From SAR324 cluster bacterium (lineage in GTDB: Bacteria > SAR324 > JACQKK01): DNA of 6,235 nt. The notes under the pieces were generated by a model. The model was not told the origin of the DNA, ran no database searches, and was given only the letters and a program-made list of their open reading frames with translations. Where the stretch lies: positions 1 to 6,235 of the forward strand of contig JACZVE010000199.1 of the NCBI GenBank assembly GCA_022572825.1. Reading direction: 5' to 3'. Positions within the stretch are counted from its first letter, which is position 1; the number at the start of each line of letters is the position of its first letter. A program made the translations under genes and the position numbers. Of this stretch, positions 5,124 through 6,235 are shown piece after piece.

Positions 5124-6235
5124 ATGACCGAGTTCAACTACGTGCCGATGTTTCCGCTGGGCGAGGACGTCACCGAGTACCGGGAGTTGACGAAGGACTA
5201 CGTCTCAAGCGCCGCGTTCGAGGGCAAGCCGATGCTCAAAGTGGAGCGCGGCGCGCTGGTGGCGCTGGCGCGGGAGGCCTTGAGCGAGGTGAATTACTTT
5301 TACCGCACGCGCCACCTGGCCTCCCTGCGCAACATCCTGGACGATCCGGAAGCCTCGGAGAACGACCGCTACGTGGCGCTGGCCCTGCTCAAGAACGCGG
5401 TGATTTCCTCGGCGCGCATCCTGCCCAGTTGCCAGGACACCGGCACGGCCAAGGTGTATGCGCAAAAGGGCCAGCGCGTCTGGACGGACTTCAACGACGA
5501 GGAGGCCTTGTCCGAAGGCATCTTCCGCACCTATGCGGGGGAGAACCTGCGCTACTCGCAGAACGCGCCGCTGACGATGTACGAGGAGGTGAACACCAAG
5601 AGCAACCTGCCCGCCCAGATCGACATCCACGCCACCCAGGGCGATGCCTACAAGTTTCTGTTTCTGGCCAAGGGCGGCGGCTCGGCCAACAAGATGCTGC
5701 TGTTCCAGGAAACCAAGGCGATCCTCAACCCCGACACCCTGCCCAGGTGGGTGGGGCAGAAGCTCACCAGCCTGGGCACGGCGGCCTGCCCGCCCTATCA
5801 CCTGGCGCTGGTGATCGGCGGCACGTCGGCCGAGTCCACCATGAAGACGCTGAAGCTGGCCTCGGCGGGCTACCTGGACACGCTGCCCACCCAGGGCAAT
5901 CCGGGCGGCTCGGCCTTCCGCGATCCCACCCTGGAGGCCCAGGTGCTGGAGGTTTCGCGCAAGATCGGCATCGGCGCGCAGTTCGGCGGCAAGTACTTCG
6001 CCCACGACGTGCGGGTGATCCGCCTGCCCCGTCACGGCGCCAGCCTGCCGGTGGGGCTGGGCGTGAGCTGCAGCGCGGACCGCAACATCCTGGGCAAGAT
6101 CACCGCGCAGGGCGTCTTTCTGGAGCAACTGGACACGGATCCGGCGCGCTTTCTGCCCCAGCCGGACGCGATGCCCTCCGGCGAGTCGGTGACGGTCGAC
6201 CTGGACCGCCCCATGCGCGACATTCTGGCCCAGCT
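5124..6235 (+). CDS. fumA: Fumarate hydratase class I, iron-sulphur type (FumA-like), 3' end beyond window
   Basis: The product hydrates fumarate to L-malate using a [4Fe-4S] cluster, an enzyme unrelated in fold to FumC. The frame is open from the ATG to the last base (370 codons plus two bases), so the C-terminus is missing; full-length family members have roughly 500-550 residues. The three cluster cysteines are visible: C103 in PSCQDTG, C222 in AACPPYH and C316 in VSCSADRN. Each lies two residues before the E. coli FumA cysteines (C105, C224, C318). Other landmarks are SQNAPLTMYEE, the AKGGGSANKM stretch, LVIGGTSAE and GNPGGSAFRDP. The start has AGAGG (5111-5115) with 8-base spacing. The gap of 246 bases after fumC, with its own promoter candidate, suggests separate transcription. 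Paired with the oxygen-stable FumC, this enzyme would be the iron-dependent, oxidation-sensitive isozyme. L(+)-tartrate dehydratase is a related family, but the single-chain layout and close match to FumA favour fumarase. Confidence 0.93.
   Translation, partial: MTEFNYVPMFPLGEDVTEYRELTKDYVSSAAFEGKPMLKVERGALVALAREALSEVNYFYRTRHLASLRNILDDPEASENDRYVALALLKNAVISSARILPSCQDTGTAKVYAQKGQRVWTDFNDEEALSEGIFRTYAGENLRYSQNAPLTMYEEVNTKSNLPAQIDIHATQGDAYKFLFLAKGGGSANKMLLFQETKAILNPDTLPRWVGQKLTSLGTAACPPYHLALVIGGTSAESTMKTLKLASAGYLDTLPTQGNPGGSAFRDPTLEAQVLEVSRKIGIGAQFGGKYFAHDVRVIRLPRHGASLPVGLGVSCSADRNILGKITAQGVFLEQLDTDPARFLPQPDAMPSGESVTVDLDRPMRDILAQ

Noticed and set aside
5205..6128. Open frame on the minus strand (307 codons) opposite fumA
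   Set aside because: It is the antisense shadow of the class I fumarase, which is read through on the plus strand with its three cluster cysteines in place.

Overview
This is a G+C-rich chromosomal window with all recognisable genes on the + strand. It suggests a member of the Proteobacteria, probably beta or gamma. The basis is a four-domain TrkA, a stand-alone prephenate dehydratase, paired class II and class I fumarases, and an interspersed repeat of the CTCAGGACAGG type at the left edge. The lineage call is an inference from gene content and protein style, not from a marker gene.

Layout. Bases 1-336 hold no gene; they start with two imperfect copies of a short intergenic repeat and end in a strong ribosome binding site. 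trkA (337-1740, TTG start) encodes the NAD-binding regulatory subunit of a Trk potassium uptake system. After 43 bp comes pheA (1784-2644), a monofunctional prephenate dehydratase with a C-terminal phenylalanine-sensing ACT domain. A small type II toxin-antitoxin pair follows (2747-3201): a 67-residue antitoxin overlapping an 84-residue RelE/ParE-type toxin by four bases. Then comes fumC (3474-4877), an oxygen-stable class II fumarase. A 246-bp regulatory gap separates it from fumA (5124 to beyond 6235), an iron-sulphur class I fumarase cut by the window edge.

The most unusual part is 2588-3350. The toxin-antitoxin pair looks inserted just behind pheA. Its base composition is visibly more A+T-rich than its neighbours, and it lies between two copies of TCGTGAATTTG, the first of which includes the pheA stop codon. 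Downstream of the pair sits a promoterless, startless fragment whose last 17 codons match the end of pheA (42 of 51 bases by my alignment), followed by a 9-base block that also occurs downstream of the intact pheA. This resembles a scar in which the 3' end of pheA was duplicated or replaced when the module arrived.

The two fumarases catalyse the same TCA-cycle step with unrelated folds. The class I enzyme depends on a labile [4Fe-4S] cluster and the class II enzyme does not, so together they would keep fumarate hydration going under varying oxygen or iron supply. The gene order (fumC then fumA) is the reverse of that in Escherichia coli, and the gap between them holds a promoter candidate and mutually exclusive hairpins. 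Apart from the possible insertion, the genes are ordinary housekeeping functions.
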